DNA of 64,000 nucleotides, from assembly GCA_965199905.1 (NCBI GenBank), contig OZ241366.1, forward strand, positions 1,302,001 to 1,366,000, in the 5' to 3' direction. Shown here one piece after another: positions 1-8,692 of the stretch (position 1 is the first letter of the stretch; every line of letters starts with the position of its first letter). Below the pieces are notes generated by a model. That model was not told the origin of the DNA. It worked only from the letters and a program-made list of their open reading frames with translations, and ran no database searches. This DNA is from Ilyomonas sp965199905 (lineage in GTDB: Bacteria; Bacteroidota; Bacteroidia; Chitinophagales; Chitinophagaceae). The translations under genes were made by a program, and so were the position numbers.

Positions 1-291
1 CATAGTAAGCTGATACAGGTAATAACAATCTTTGCTTTCACGGAATAATACATCGCGCTTGATAAAAGCGGTCAAATTTTCCTTCGCTTTATCATATACT
101 GTTTGCGAGTACGAATCAGTATTTTCCGGCAGGTCAATTTCGCTTTTAGTAATATGCAAAAACGAGCACGGATTTCCTTCTGCTTCTCTTTTTGCTTCTA
201 CGCTGTTTAGCACATCGTACGGCGGACTTGCTACCTGTTTTGCCAACTGTGCCTGTGGTCGTAATGCTTTAAAAGGTTTGATATCAGCCAT
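1..291 (-). CDS. DUF1015 family protein, N-terminal part (truncated by window edge)
   Basis: The start codon (ATG ending at 291) and the first 97 residues are inside the window; the rest lies beyond the left edge. The opening has the pattern expected of DUF1015 proteins: an IKPFKALRP motif, then SPPYDV, then NPCSFLHITKSEIDLP. The family is roughly 400 residues long, widespread in bacteria, and has no established function. It is 43 bp downstream of serC on the same strand, so the two are probably co-transcribed. In many Bacteroidota a DUF1015 gene sits with serC and serA; here no serA lies between them, although one could lie beyond the edge. Family assignment is by recognition of the N-terminal motifs only. 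Confidence 0.82.
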   Translation of the reverse strand, partial: MADIKPFKALRPQAQLAKQVASPPYDVLNSVEAKREAEGNPCSFLHITKSEIDLPENTDSYSQTVYDKAKENLTAFIKRDVLFRESKDCYYLYQLTM

Positions 292-334
292 TTATTTTAT
301 TGCTTCTAAATGAATCTTTTTTATTAAATATTTG

Positions 335-1399
335 TTATTGCTTTTCCTGAAAGTCTTTCATCAAATCAACCATTGCCTGCACACTGCTCAGCGGCATGGC
401 ATTGTACATCGATACGCGCAAACCGCCCACACTTCGATGTCCTTTTACACCAATCATTCCATTTTGTTTGCACAGATTAAGAAATTGCTTTTCTTTTTCT
501 GCATCCTGTATGATAAAAGTCGCGTTCATCAGGCTGCGATCTTCTTTTGCAACAACAGGAGTAAATACTGGCAATGAATCCAGTGCGTTGTAAAACAAAT
601 CAGCACGCTCTTTCGCGCGGCGGGCCATTTCGGGCAAGCCACCTTCTTTCTTTATCCAGCGCAACGTAAGCATGGAAACATATACCGCAAAAACGGGTGG
701 CGTATTCAGCAATGAACCGGCTTCAATGTGCTCGCGATAATCCATAATCGTTGGAATGGGACGAGTAATTTTACCCAGAATATCCTTTTTCAGCACTATC
801 AGATTCACGCCCGCAGCACCGGCATTTTTTTGCGCACCGGCATAAATTAAGCTGAGCTTATTCCACTCCATCGGCTTGCTAAAAATATCACTGCTCATGT
901 CGGCGATAAGAGGAACAGATGCATCAGGCACCTCGTGCCATTGCGTGCCTTCGACGGTATTGTTCGTAGTATAATGCAGGTAAACCGCATCATCAGGAAC
1001 CGTGAAGCTCTTAGAAATATAGGAATGATTTTTATCTTTTGTAGAAGACACTTCAGCCACGTTGCCAAAAAACCGGGCTTCTTTGATCGCCTTGCTTCCC
1101 CAGATTCCGTTGTTGATGTAAGCAGCCGTTTTATCAATGTCTAACAGGTTCATTGGCACACGCATAAACTCTGTAGTGGCTCCTCCATGCAGGAACAAAA
1201 CATTATAATCATCATTCAGCTCCATCAGCTCCTTTACCAATGCCTGCGCCTCATCCATTACATCCTGAAACCAGGATGTGCGATGACCAATTTCAAGAAT
1301 GGACAACCCGATACCATTGAAATTGCGGATGGCTTCGGCAGCCTGCTGCAACACTTCTTCAGGTAAAATGGATGGGCCAGAATTAAAGTTGTACATCAT
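335..1399 (-). CDS. serC: phosphoserine aminotransferase SerC
   Basis: Converts 3-phosphohydroxypyruvate and glutamate to O-phosphoserine and 2-oxoglutarate (serine biosynthesis); the same enzyme class also acts in the DXP-dependent pyridoxal phosphate route. At 354 residues it has the normal length for this cytosolic class V aminotransferase. It opens with NFNSGPSILPEEV, has HGGATTEFMR for phosphate and cofactor binding near residues 71-80, and carries the PLP-binding lysine in YAGAQKNAG (Lys191). The first two codons are both ATG (1399 and 1396) and either may be used. The gene is divergent from umuC across a 220-bp spacer and is followed by a DUF1015 gene. A TTTACTTTGC stretch about 30 bp upstream resembles the -7 region seen before other genes here. 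Confidence 0.97.
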   Translation of the reverse strand: MMYNFNSGPSILPEEVLQQAAEAIRNFNGIGLSILEIGHRTSWFQDVMDEAQALVKELMELNDDYNVLFLHGGATTEFMRVPMNLLDIDKTAAYINNGIWGSKAIKEARFFGNVAEVSSTKDKNHSYISKSFTVPDDAVYLHYTTNNTVEGTQWHEVPDASVPLIADMSSDIFSKPMEWNKLSLIYAGAQKNAGAAGVNLIVLKKDILGKITRPIPTIMDYREHIEAGSLLNTPPVFAVYVSMLTLRWIKKEGGLPEMARRAKERADLFYNALDSLPVFTPVVAKEDRSLMNATFIIQDAEKEKQFLNLCKQNGMIGVKGHRSVGGLRVSMYNAMPLSSVQAMVDLMKDFQEKQ

Positions 1400-1498
1400 A
1401 TCAAACCAGTTAAGGCCGCAAAGTAAATTGTTTTATTACAAAGCCCTGTTATGTTAAAATGGATTTTCTCTTTCTGTCAACAGGTTATTCACATAAAC

Positions 1499-1527
1499 AG
1501 TTTGCATAAAAAAGTTTTCTGCAAACT
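1499..1527. promoter_or_regulatory. 8-bp perfect inverted repeat in the serC/umuC divergent spacer
   Basis: AGTTTGCA at 1499-1506 is mirrored by TGCAAACT at 1520-1527 with a 13-bp AT-rich spacer. It lies about 95 bp upstream of umuC and 100 bp upstream of serC. Arm length and spacing suit a dimeric repressor site. Because umuC genes are usually SOS-controlled, a LexA-type operator is a reasonable guess, but no known Bacteroidota SOS box was matched. It could also be a chance palindrome. Confidence 0.4.
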
Positions 1528-1619
1528 AATTACTTTAGCAAAATAATTACTAATAAAAATAGCAGCCGGCAACAGGTTGTAAGCCTGCTGCTGACTGAAT
1601 AACAACTAAAAACAAAAAC

Positions 1620-2894
1620 ATGATTGCAATTGTGGATTGCAACAGCTTCTACTGCTCGTGCGAGCGAGTGTTTCGCCCCGACCTGACGACAAAGCCGGTT
1701 GTCGTGCTCAGCAACAATGATGGCTGCGTGGTATCGCGAACTGATGAGGCGGTTTCACTTGGTGTAACGATGGCGGTTCCTTATTTCCAGGTAAAAGATA
1801 TGGTAGAGCAAAATAAGATGGATGTGTTTTCCTCTAACTACAACCTTTATGGCGACATGAGCTGGCGCGTAATGGAAACTCTGCGTCAGCTTGCGGGCAA
1901 AGACAACGTAGAAGTATACTCGGTAGATGAAGCCTTTGTGAACCTCGGCAATATAACAGATGTGCAGGACATCTGTCACTCGTTCAAAAATACGGTTGAA
2001 CAATGGACCGGCGTGAAAGTAAGCGTGGGCGCGGCTCCTACGAAGGTATTGGCAAAAATGGCTAACCGTATAGCAAAAAAAAACAAGAAGCGAACAGGTT
2101 GTGTGGCTGTGTTAGATACGCCGGAAAAAGTTGCATACGTTCTTCAGCATACGCAAGTGAAAGACATCTGGGGCATTGGAAGCCGCTACGCGCAAAAAGT
2201 GCAGCTCTTTGGTATTTATACAGCTTACGATTTAAGTTTGCAAAATGAAAAATGGGCGCATGATAATTTAGGTGGTGTCGTCGGCATACGCATGATCAGA
2301 GAACTAAAAGGTGAGCCATCCATTGCAATGCGCGATCCGTTAAACAACAAGAAAAATATTGCTACGACCCGCATGTTTGGAACGCCGGTTACTCAACTAA
2401 AAGATATCCGGGAAGCCATTGCCACTTATGTTTCAATCGCATGCGAAAAATTGAGAAGGCAAAAGAGTGCAGCCATTGGTCTGGGCGTTTTTATTGTAAA
2501 AAAAGTACCGCGCGATGGGAAGGGTTATCATCATGGCGAAACGGTGAGCAACTATATAACATTGCCGCATGCTACCTGCTGCACGAATCAATTAATTAAA
2601 GCGGCTGTATCTCTTATAGAATCCATTTACGAAGACGGATTGTTTTATAAAAAAGCAGGTGTAATGCTGAGTGGTTTGGTGCCCGATGTGTCAGTACAGG
2701 CAAATTTGTTTGTACCGGCATCAACCAATAGCAGCCGCATGCTGATGAATGTTATTGACAATATCAACGCTTCGATGCGCGATGATAAAATAAAATTTGC
2801 CGCCGCGGGCGTAGATAAAAACTGGAAGATGCGGCAGGAAATGCGCAGCCCGCGCTACACAACAAGATGGGGCGAAATATGTGAAGTGCGATAA
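1620..2894 (+). CDS. umuC: Y-family DNA polymerase UmuC (Pol V catalytic subunit type)
   Basis: Translesion DNA polymerase; UmuC proteins copy past lesions after the SOS response. The 424-residue length matches UmuC. The first catalytic Asp is Asp6 (AIVDCNSFY), and the second acidic pair is Asp103-Glu104 in YSVDEAFVNL. A fingers-type SNNDGCVVSR segment lies at 31-40, and helix-hairpin-helix-like residues (VKDIWGIGSR) lie near 180-190. The C-terminus, ending in a tract with TTRWGEI, resembles the DUF4113 tail typical of UmuC and not of DinB. No umuD-like protease gene is adjacent: the upstream gene is serC on the opposite strand and the downstream one is an oxidoreductase. A partner elsewhere in the genome cannot be excluded. 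Confidence 0.94.
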   Translation: MIAIVDCNSFYCSCERVFRPDLTTKPVVVLSNNDGCVVSRTDEAVSLGVTMAVPYFQVKDMVEQNKMDVFSSNYNLYGDMSWRVMETLRQLAGKDNVEVYSVDEAFVNLGNITDVQDICHSFKNTVEQWTGVKVSVGAAPTKVLAKMANRIAKKNKKRTGCVAVLDTPEKVAYVLQHTQVKDIWGIGSRYAQKVQLFGIYTAYDLSLQNEKWAHDNLGGVVGIRMIRELKGEPSIAMRDPLNNKKNIATTRMFGTPVTQLKDIREAIATYVSIACEKLRRQKSAAIGLGVFIVKKVPRDGKGYHHGETVSNYITLPHATCCTNQLIKAAVSLIESIYEDGLFYKKAGVMLSGLVPDVSVQANLFVPASTNSSRMLMNVIDNINASMRDDKIKFAAAGVDKNWKMRQEMRSPRYTTRWGEICEVR

Positions 2895-3004
2895 TGCTCT
2901 TTTACCTTTTTCCATTAAATCTTTTGCAGTGAAAATAGGAATCTTCAATTTACTGTACTTTCAGTTTTATTAAAGCATTTTTGTTCCACTAAAAACGATT
3001 CGCT

Positions 3005-4333
3005 ATGCTTCATCGTCGCAAATTTCTTCAGCAGTCATCTGCTTTATTAGGCGGCAGCGTGCTTGCTTCTTCCGTAGGCAACAATGCCTTTTCTATGTTT
3101 AAAAAAGTATCGCCCGGCGACCAGATAAATATTGGTGCCATTGGTATTAATGGTATGGGTTGGGCAGACGTAACTGCAGCTTCCAAAGTAGCCGGTGTAA
3201 ACATTGTTGCGCTATGCGATGTAGATAAAAATGTGCTCGGCAAGCGCATGAACGACCTTAAAGATTTAAACGTGGATGCTTCTAAAGTGAAGACCTACAA
3301 CGATTACCGGAAGCTGCTGGAGCAGAAAGATATCGATGCTGTCATCATCGGTACACCCGACCATTGGCATGCGCTGATTATGATAGATGCCTGCGCTGCC
3401 GGTAAAGATGTTTACTGCGAAAAGCCAGTTGGCAATTCTATAGAAGAATGCCGCACCATGCAAAAAGCAGCGGAAAAATATAACCGCGCCGTGCAGGTGG
3501 GCCAATGGCAGCGGAGCCAGCAACATTTTAAGAATGCAGTTGACTTTGTAAGAAGCGGCAAACTCGGAAACATACGAACCGTAAAAGTCTGGTGCTACCA
3601 GGATTGGATGAAACCCGGTCCGGTGGTGCCCGACAGCGCACCGCCTCCCGGCGTTGATTATGCGGCCTGGTTAGGACCTGCCGAAAAGCGGACTTTCAAT
3701 AGTAGCCGTTTTCATTTCAACTTTCGCTGGTTCTGGGATTATGCGGGTGGCTTAATGACGGATTGGGGCGTTCATCTTCTTGACTATGGCTTGTTGGGAA
3801 TGAATGTGAGCACGCCAAAAACCGTGTCTGCATTGGGCGGCAGGTTTGCGTATCCTGATCTTTATGAAGAAACGCCGGACACGCTGACTACGCTGTACGA
3901 ATTCGACAATTTCAATATGGTGTGGGATTCGGCGATGGGCATTGGTAACGGCTCGTACGGGCGCGATCATGGCATTGCATACATCGGCAATAATGGCACA
4001 TTAATATTGAGTCGCGGCGGCTGGGAAGTGATTGAAGAAAAGAAGAGCGGCAATAAAGTAAGTAAGCCTTTGGAAGCTTCTATGGATCAAGGTGTTGACT
4101 TGCACATGCAGAACTTTATAGAGGTGGTTCGAAGCCGGAAAATGAGTGATTTACATTGCCCCGTAAGCGAGGCTGTTCATATTGCCACCGTGGCGCAAAT
4201 GGGAAACATTGCGTATCGGAGCGGACAAAAATTACAATGGGATTCTGCCAAAGAACGGTTTACCGATGAAGCCATCAACAAGCAATATTTCGCGAAGGAA
4301 TATCACAATGGCTATAAGCTTCCAAAAGTGTAA
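3005..4333 (+). CDS. Gfo/Idh/MocA family oxidoreductase with Tat signal
   Basis: Predicted NAD(P)-dependent sugar or cyclitol oxidoreductase exported by the twin-arginine pathway. It starts with an RRKFLQQS twin-arginine motif followed by a hydrophobic stretch, then a Rossmann fold (INIGAIGINGMG, about residues 41-52), an acidic residue closing the second strand (VALCDVD), TPDHWHA, and the family Glu-Lys-Pro motif in CEKPVGNS. The 442-residue length fits the large Bacteroidota secreted subgroup, whose cofactor is usually bound before export. The substrate cannot be read from sequence. It is convergent with the YozG-type regulator, with only 15 bp between stop codons. It stands alone, and no sugar operon surrounds it. 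Confidence 0.9.
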   Translation: MLHRRKFLQQSSALLGGSVLASSVGNNAFSMFKKVSPGDQINIGAIGINGMGWADVTAASKVAGVNIVALCDVDKNVLGKRMNDLKDLNVDASKVKTYNDYRKLLEQKDIDAVIIGTPDHWHALIMIDACAAGKDVYCEKPVGNSIEECRTMQKAAEKYNRAVQVGQWQRSQQHFKNAVDFVRSGKLGNIRTVKVWCYQDWMKPGPVVPDSAPPPGVDYAAWLGPAEKRTFNSSRFHFNFRWFWDYAGGLMTDWGVHLLDYGLLGMNVSTPKTVSALGGRFAYPDLYEETPDTLTTLYEFDNFNMVWDSAMGIGNGSYGRDHGIAYIGNNGTLILSRGGWEVIEEKKSGNKVSKPLEASMDQGVDLHMQNFIEVVRSRKMSDLHCPVSEAVHIATVAQMGNIAYRSGQKLQWDSAKERFTDEAINKQYFAKEYHNGYKLPKV

Positions 4334-4348
4334 ATGTGGGCGGGAATG

Positions 4349-4585
4349 TTAACCTGAGCGCATAAGCTTATTATAGTCTTTCGTTGACATGTATTCCAAA
4401 ATGTCGCCTGGCTGACATTCCAAAACTTTGCAGATAGCATCCAGAGTAGAAAAGCGTATTGCTTTTGCTTTTCCGCTCTTTAAAATGCTGACATTAGCAA
4501 TAGTGATGTCTAATTTTCCACTAATCTCCGTTAGTGTCATTTTCCTTTTGGCAAGCATTACATCTAAATTGACAACAATAGGCAT
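4349..4585 (-). CDS. XRE-family transcriptional regulator, YozG type
   Basis: A 78-residue single-domain helix-turn-helix protein of the Cro/CI superfamily. The HTH spans about residues 15-60 (LAKRKMTLTEISGKLDI, then NVSILKSGKAKAIRFSTLD) and ends in the CQPGDILEY motif characteristic of the YozG group. It begins 3 bp after the stop of the DUF2975 membrane protein gene on the same strand, so the two form a tight unit. YozG/DUF2975 pairs recur across Firmicutes and Bacteroidota; what they sense is not established. It probably binds DNA as a dimer and may regulate its own operon, which is inference. Confidence 0.9.
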   Translation of the reverse strand: MPIVVNLDVMLAKRKMTLTEISGKLDITIANVSILKSGKAKAIRFSTLDAICKVLECQPGDILEYMSTKDYNKLMRSG

Positions 4586-4588
4586 AGC

Positions 4589-5182
4589 TTATACGGTTAA
4601 TTCAGCATCAGATTGTAATACAACACCATTCTTATAAATTTTAATGAGCCGAAGCAAAACAAGAAGAATCCAGAATTCCGGCGATGCTAACGGAATCGGT
4701 TTCTCATAGGTAAACATCCCGTTTGTTAATTGCTTTACTTGCTCACTAAACCAATCGTATCTAATAAAGTTTACGACATAGAAAACAAGCAAAAGTGCAA
4801 AGCCTGTTTGCAAGCCAAGGAGAACTTTTTTTGTGAAAGGCTTTTTATAAGAGAAGTCTTTGAAAAAGATCACAATAATAATAGCAAGCAAAAAGAAGAA
4901 TAAAGCATACAGAGGATCCATGTGAGGACGCGGTGCCAAATACTTAATTTGCGGCGATATGCTTTCTACATTTATTTTTTCGGCAGCTACAATAATAACA
5001 TCTGGAAACCTTTGCAAAGTATCTACTTTACTATTGACCTTTTCTATATCTGCCTTTATATATGGGTTAGTTTCTGTTAGTGCTGAGAAAAGAACGAAAA
5101 AGGTTATCAGAAGCCAGCCAGCGCAATACAGAAACGTAGAAAGATTCTCATACCAGAGTTTACCACCAAATTTCATACTCAT
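4589..5182 (-). CDS. DUF2975 family membrane protein
   Basis: A 197-residue inner-membrane protein with four hydrophobic segments at about residues 16-35, 90-108, 116-137 and 168-180, and a hydrophilic loop at 40-85 between the first two. Length, topology and the adjacent YozG-type regulator match the DUF2975 family, whose function is unknown. It is the first gene of the pair and starts at ATG 5182 (MSMKFGG). In such pairs the membrane protein may act as a sensor or anti-regulator of the HTH protein; this is an inference from context only. Confidence 0.78.
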   Translation of the reverse strand: MSMKFGGKLWYENLSTFLYCAGWLLITFFVLFSALTETNPYIKADIEKVNSKVDTLQRFPDVIIVAAEKINVESISPQIKYLAPRPHMDPLYALFFFLLAIIIVIFFKDFSYKKPFTKKVLLGLQTGFALLLVFYVVNFIRYDWFSEQVKQLTNGMFTYEKPIPLASPEFWILLVLLRLIKIYKNGVVLQSDAELTV

Positions 5183-5308
5183 TAATTATTTTCACAAACA
5201 TAAAATATTTATCGGTAAACAATAAATATTAAACCTTAAACAATATTTTGTATTCACGATTTCTAATCTTTATATTCAATATATTATTTAACAGATGCTA
5301 AAATGATT

Positions 5309-6508
5309 TTAAATCTTTAACCGAATTCTTCTTTTCTCAAGCCAGCCGGCGATTTGAATAACGACCAGTGAAGTAATAACAGAGCGAAAAAAACCGCCCC
5401 AGCTTTCGTTTAGAAACTGCGGAAACCGGAAGCCTAAGATTTCGTATAACGAGTATAAAATGTATGGAATGAGGTAACAAACAAGTGTAACGGTTCCGGC
5501 AGGTTTGATGATGCTGAACCAATTTTTTTTGTGTTTGATGTCAACCAGGAAAACAATGACGGCGTAAGCGAGAACGGCAATGCCGGTGCAAAGCCCGATC
5601 CAGGAAGGCGTGTCATGAATTTTAGAGATGCCGCCAACAGGTCGGGTGATAAATCCGAGCGCAAGATTTATGATACCGAACAGAATGAGAAATGACCAAA
5701 CTGAATTCATTTTTTCCTGCTGAAGTTTTGTTTGATAAAGCACAGTCACAAAAACACCAGCCATCGTAAACGCAGGCATAGAGCCGCTTCCAATAATCCA
5801 GACGTATTCACGAATCGAATGCAATGATTGAAGCATGCCGGCGTGAGCCGCTACGGAAAATGAAAAGAAAAAAACCCAGCTTACAAACTGAATCCAAAGC
5901 TTTCCCTTTGATAATAAATAAACAGGCGCGCAAATAAGATACGACCAGCCAAGCAAGCCAAGTATGCCATACCATTGCGGCTGCATTAAAATGAGTAAGT
6001 GATTTTCGTTTTCGCCTTTATATAAAAAAGCGAGGGCTATCAACATTACAATTCCGCTTACCTGCAAGAAATAACGCGTTGCCTTTTTAATAGTCTCGGG
6101 ATAGTCGATCCATAGCAGGAAGAAAGCAATTGTAATCAATATTTCCCAGACAGGTTGCGGCAATAAAGCAGTAGAACTATAGTTTTCAAGGTTAACATGA
6201 AAGAAGCCCATGACGAGCAACGCAAGTCCGCGAAGCAAGATGTAAATAAGGATTTGTGGTGTGGTTTGTCCGCGTTTGATGCGGTTTTGCAAAGCAATGG
6301 GAATGGACAAGCCAAGAATAAAAAGAAAAGCCGGGAAAATAGTATCGGCAAAGCCAAGCGCATCTTCTGAAGCTTTGGCGTGTTTAATCCATTCGGGCAC
6401 GTTTTCAACGCCATCGAAATCGTTGACAAAAATCATCAGGAACATCGTGATGGCGCGAAAGACATCTATAGAAAATAATCGTGGCTGTTTTAGTTGCATT
6501 GGCTTCAA
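5309..6508 (-). CDS. DUF5009 / heparan-alpha-glucosaminide acetyltransferase-like membrane protein
   Basis: A 399-residue polytopic membrane protein with about ten predicted membrane spans. The N-terminus carries the family pattern LFSIDVFRAITMFLMIFVND followed by a TIFPAFLFILGLSIPIAL span. This matches the YeiB/NagX/HGSNAT-like group, whose eukaryotic members transfer acetyl groups across membranes to amino sugars. The bacterial members are poorly characterised, so a sugar acyltransferase role is inferred and not shown. It is monocistronic, transcribed away from the biotin carboxylase operon on the same strand. Codon use looks like that of its neighbours. Confidence 0.82.
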   Translation of the reverse strand: MKPMQLKQPRLFSIDVFRAITMFLMIFVNDFDGVENVPEWIKHAKASEDALGFADTIFPAFLFILGLSIPIALQNRIKRGQTTPQILIYILLRGLALLVMGFFHVNLENYSSTALLPQPVWEILITIAFFLLWIDYPETIKKATRYFLQVSGIVMLIALAFLYKGENENHLLILMQPQWYGILGLLGWSYLICAPVYLLSKGKLWIQFVSWVFFFSFSVAAHAGMLQSLHSIREYVWIIGSGSMPAFTMAGVFVTVLYQTKLQQEKMNSVWSFLILFGIINLALGFITRPVGGISKIHDTPSWIGLCTGIAVLAYAVIVFLVDIKHKKNWFSIIKPAGTVTLVCYLIPYILYSLYEILGFRFPQFLNESWGGFFRSVITSLVVIQIAGWLEKRRIRLKI

Positions 6509-6635
6509 TTTCGAAAGATGAATGTAGCGAGAGTTTATGTAGATTGATGGTGTGCAAAAGAAGAAAAACTAAAAAGGATAATTGTAGAAAATAATAAGAT
6601 AAAAAGGGATTGATATAAATGTTTTACCAAACAAA

Positions 6636-6659
6636 AAAGCCTCCCTTATGGAAGGCTTT
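6636..6659 (-). terminator. Rho-independent terminator after accC
   Basis: On the minus strand AAAGCCTTCC, loop ATAA, GGGAGGCTTT form a 10-bp stem with one G-U pair, followed by a U run. It starts 17 bp past the accC stop and ends the efp-accB-accC unit. Confidence 0.88.
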
Positions 6660-6675
6660 CAAACTATCAAACTAC

Positions 6676-8013
6676 TTATTGCATTTGAAATGTCTCTAAA
6701 AATTTCGTTGTAAAATTTCCTTTGCGGAAATCTTCATTCTGCATTAGTTGCAGATGGAATGGAATGGTTGTTTTAACACCTTCAATTACATACTCGCTTA
6801 ATGCACGATACATTGTGTCAAGAGCTTCATCACGCGTGCGCGCTTTGGCAATCAGTTTACCAATCATAGAGTCATAATACGGAGGAATCACATAGCCTGT
6901 GTACACATGGCTATCTACACGCACACCATGACCGCCCGGTGTATGCAATACAGTGATTCTGCCCGGCGAAGGACGGAAATCATTATAAGGATCTTCCGCA
7001 TTGATACGGCATTCAACAGCATGACCGACCGGTTCGTAATTCATTCCGGAAATCTTTTCGCCGTAGGCAATTTTAATCTGCTCTTTAACCAAATCGAAAT
7101 TGACAACTTCTTCCGTCACGCAATGTTCTACCTGGATACGTGTATTCATTTCCATGAAGTAGAAATTACGGTGCTTATCAACCAGAAACTCAATGGTACC
7201 AACGCTTTCATAGTTAATGGCGTTAGCCGCTTTAATGGCAGCATCCCCCATACTCCGGCGCAATTCCGGCGTCATAAACGGCGATGGACTTTCCTCTACC
7301 AACTTCTGGTGACGACGCTGTATAGAACAATCACGCTCACTTAAATGACACACCGTTCCGTATTGGTCGCCCGCAACCTGAATTTCGATGTGGCGTGGTT
7401 CTTCTACAAACTTCTCCATGTATATGCCATCGTTCTTGAAGGAAGCACCGGCTTCTGCTTTGGCTGTATTATAGGCACGTTCCATTTCGCTTTCTTCCCA
7501 CACCACGCGCATACCCTTTCCTCCACCACCGGCGGTTGCTTTCAGGATAACAGGATACCCGATATTCTTGGCTAATCCTTTTGCCTCATCAACACTTTCC
7601 AATAAACCTTCGCCACCCGGAACGACAGGTACGCCGGCTTTTATCATGGTTTCTTTGGCAGTAATTTTATCACCCATGCCATTGATCATGTCTGCTGTGG
7701 GTCCGACAAACTTAATACCGTGATCATTACAGATTTTTGAAAATTTGGCGTTCTCGGCTAAGAAACCATAACCCGGATGGATGGCATCTGCATTTGTAAT
7801 TTCAGCCGCTGCCATAATGTGCGGGATGTTGAGATAAGAATCTGCACTTTGCGGCTTGCCTATACACACTGCTTCATCTGCAAACTTTACATGCAAACTA
7901 TCTTTATCGGCAGTTGAATATACGGCAACTGTTTTTATACCCATCTCACGGCAGGTGCGAATGACACGCAAAGCAATCTCCCCGCGATTGGCTACCAGAA
8001 CTTTTTTAAACAC
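6676..8013 (-). CDS. accC: acetyl-CoA carboxylase biotin carboxylase subunit AccC
   Basis: Carboxylates biotin on the carrier protein using ATP and bicarbonate, the first half-reaction of acetyl-CoA carboxylase in fatty acid synthesis. At 445 residues it has normal length. It opens with FKKVLVANRGEIALRVIR, has the ATP-grasp glycine loop GGGGKGMRVV near residues 164-173, HLSERDCSIQRRHQK, and EMNTRIQVEH with the catalytic-site residues. It is the last gene of efp-accB-accC on the minus strand. A 127-bp spacer holding a long hairpin separates it from accB, and a strong terminator follows. Some accC-like genes serve propionyl-CoA carboxylase, but the adjacent short carrier protein favours acetyl-CoA carboxylase. 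Confidence 0.96.
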   Translation of the reverse strand: MFKKVLVANRGEIALRVIRTCREMGIKTVAVYSTADKDSLHVKFADEAVCIGKPQSADSYLNIPHIMAAAEITNADAIHPGYGFLAENAKFSKICNDHGIKFVGPTADMINGMGDKITAKETMIKAGVPVVPGGEGLLESVDEAKGLAKNIGYPVILKATAGGGGKGMRVVWEESEMERAYNTAKAEAGASFKNDGIYMEKFVEEPRHIEIQVAGDQYGTVCHLSERDCSIQRRHQKLVEESPSPFMTPELRRSMGDAAIKAANAINYESVGTIEFLVDKHRNFYFMEMNTRIQVEHCVTEEVVNFDLVKEQIKIAYGEKISGMNYEPVGHAVECRINAEDPYNDFRPSPGRITVLHTPGGHGVRVDSHVYTGYVIPPYYDSMIGKLIAKARTRDEALDTMYRALSEYVIEGVKTTIPFHLQLMQNEDFRKGNFTTKFLETFQMQ

Positions 8014-8069
8014 AATACTTAATTTGAAAATTAATGAATTTGAAAATTTGAAAATGATAAATACAACAA

Positions 8070-8126
8070 AGGCAATCTGAAAATCTGAACTATGTTTTAC
8101 TACATTTCCAAATTTTCAAATTGCCT
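8070..8126 (-). other. Long hairpin in the accB-accC spacer
   Basis: The arms are 8070-8087 and 8109-8126, 18 bp each, with a 21-nt loop. On the transcribed minus strand every position pairs if two G-U wobbles are allowed; as plus-strand RNA the same two positions would be C-A mismatches, so the structure favours the transcript. No U run follows, so it resembles an intercistronic processing or stabilising hairpin more than a terminator. Neighbouring AATTTGAAAA direct repeats fill the rest of the spacer. Confidence 0.55.
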
Positions 8127-8140
8127 CATCTTCAAATTTA

Positions 8141-8632
8141 TTAAGCTGGCTCAACAAGAAATAACGGCTGATCATATTCAACCGGGCTTGCATTTTCCAC
8201 CAATGCTTTAACAACCTTACCGCTGATTTCGCATTCTATTTCGTTGAACAATTTCATTGCCTCAATGATGCAAACCACTTTGCCCGGCGCTACATCATCA
8301 CCTACATCAACCAGGGATGGTTTATCGGGCGATGCCTTGCGATAGAAGGTTCCTATCATCGGGCTTTTTATCGTGATTAAATTATCTGGTTTTGGTGTTG
8401 CATCGGCCGCCGTAACTGTTGGCGTAGGCAAAGCTGCTGCGGTAGGAACCGTTTGCGAAACCGCAGGCAAGGTTATGGTTTGCGGAGCCACGGCCGGCGC
8501 ACCCAAAAACTGCTGAACGGCTTCTTTCTTTTGTTTAATAGTAATTTTGAAGTCTTTATCCTCAATGTGCAGTTCACCAATATTACTGCGGTTAATGGTT
8601 TTAATCAGTTCCTGAATTTGTTTATAATCCAT
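8141..8632 (-). CDS. accB: acetyl-CoA carboxylase biotin carboxyl carrier protein AccB
   Basis: Carries biotin between the carboxylase and carboxyltransferase sites of acetyl-CoA carboxylase. The 163-residue protein has a short N-terminal region (MDYKQIQELIKTINRSN), an Ala/Pro/Thr-rich flexible linker (about 43-82), and a C-terminal biotinyl domain with the biotin-accepting lysine in EAMKLFNEIE (Lys127). The second gene of the unit, it starts 60 bp after efp. The efp-accB-accC order is common in bacteria and couples fatty acid synthesis genes with a translation factor. Confidence 0.97.
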   Translation of the reverse strand: MDYKQIQELIKTINRSNIGELHIEDKDFKITIKQKKEAVQQFLGAPAVAPQTITLPAVSQTVPTAAALPTPTVTAADATPKPDNLITIKSPMIGTFYRKASPDKPSLVDVGDDVAPGKVVCIIEAMKLFNEIECEISGKVVKALVENASPVEYDQPLFLVEPA

Positions 8633-8692
8633 AAGATAAATCTGTTAATAGGTAAGCAAATGTTATCGTTATCAAGAAGGCAAAGTAATAAT

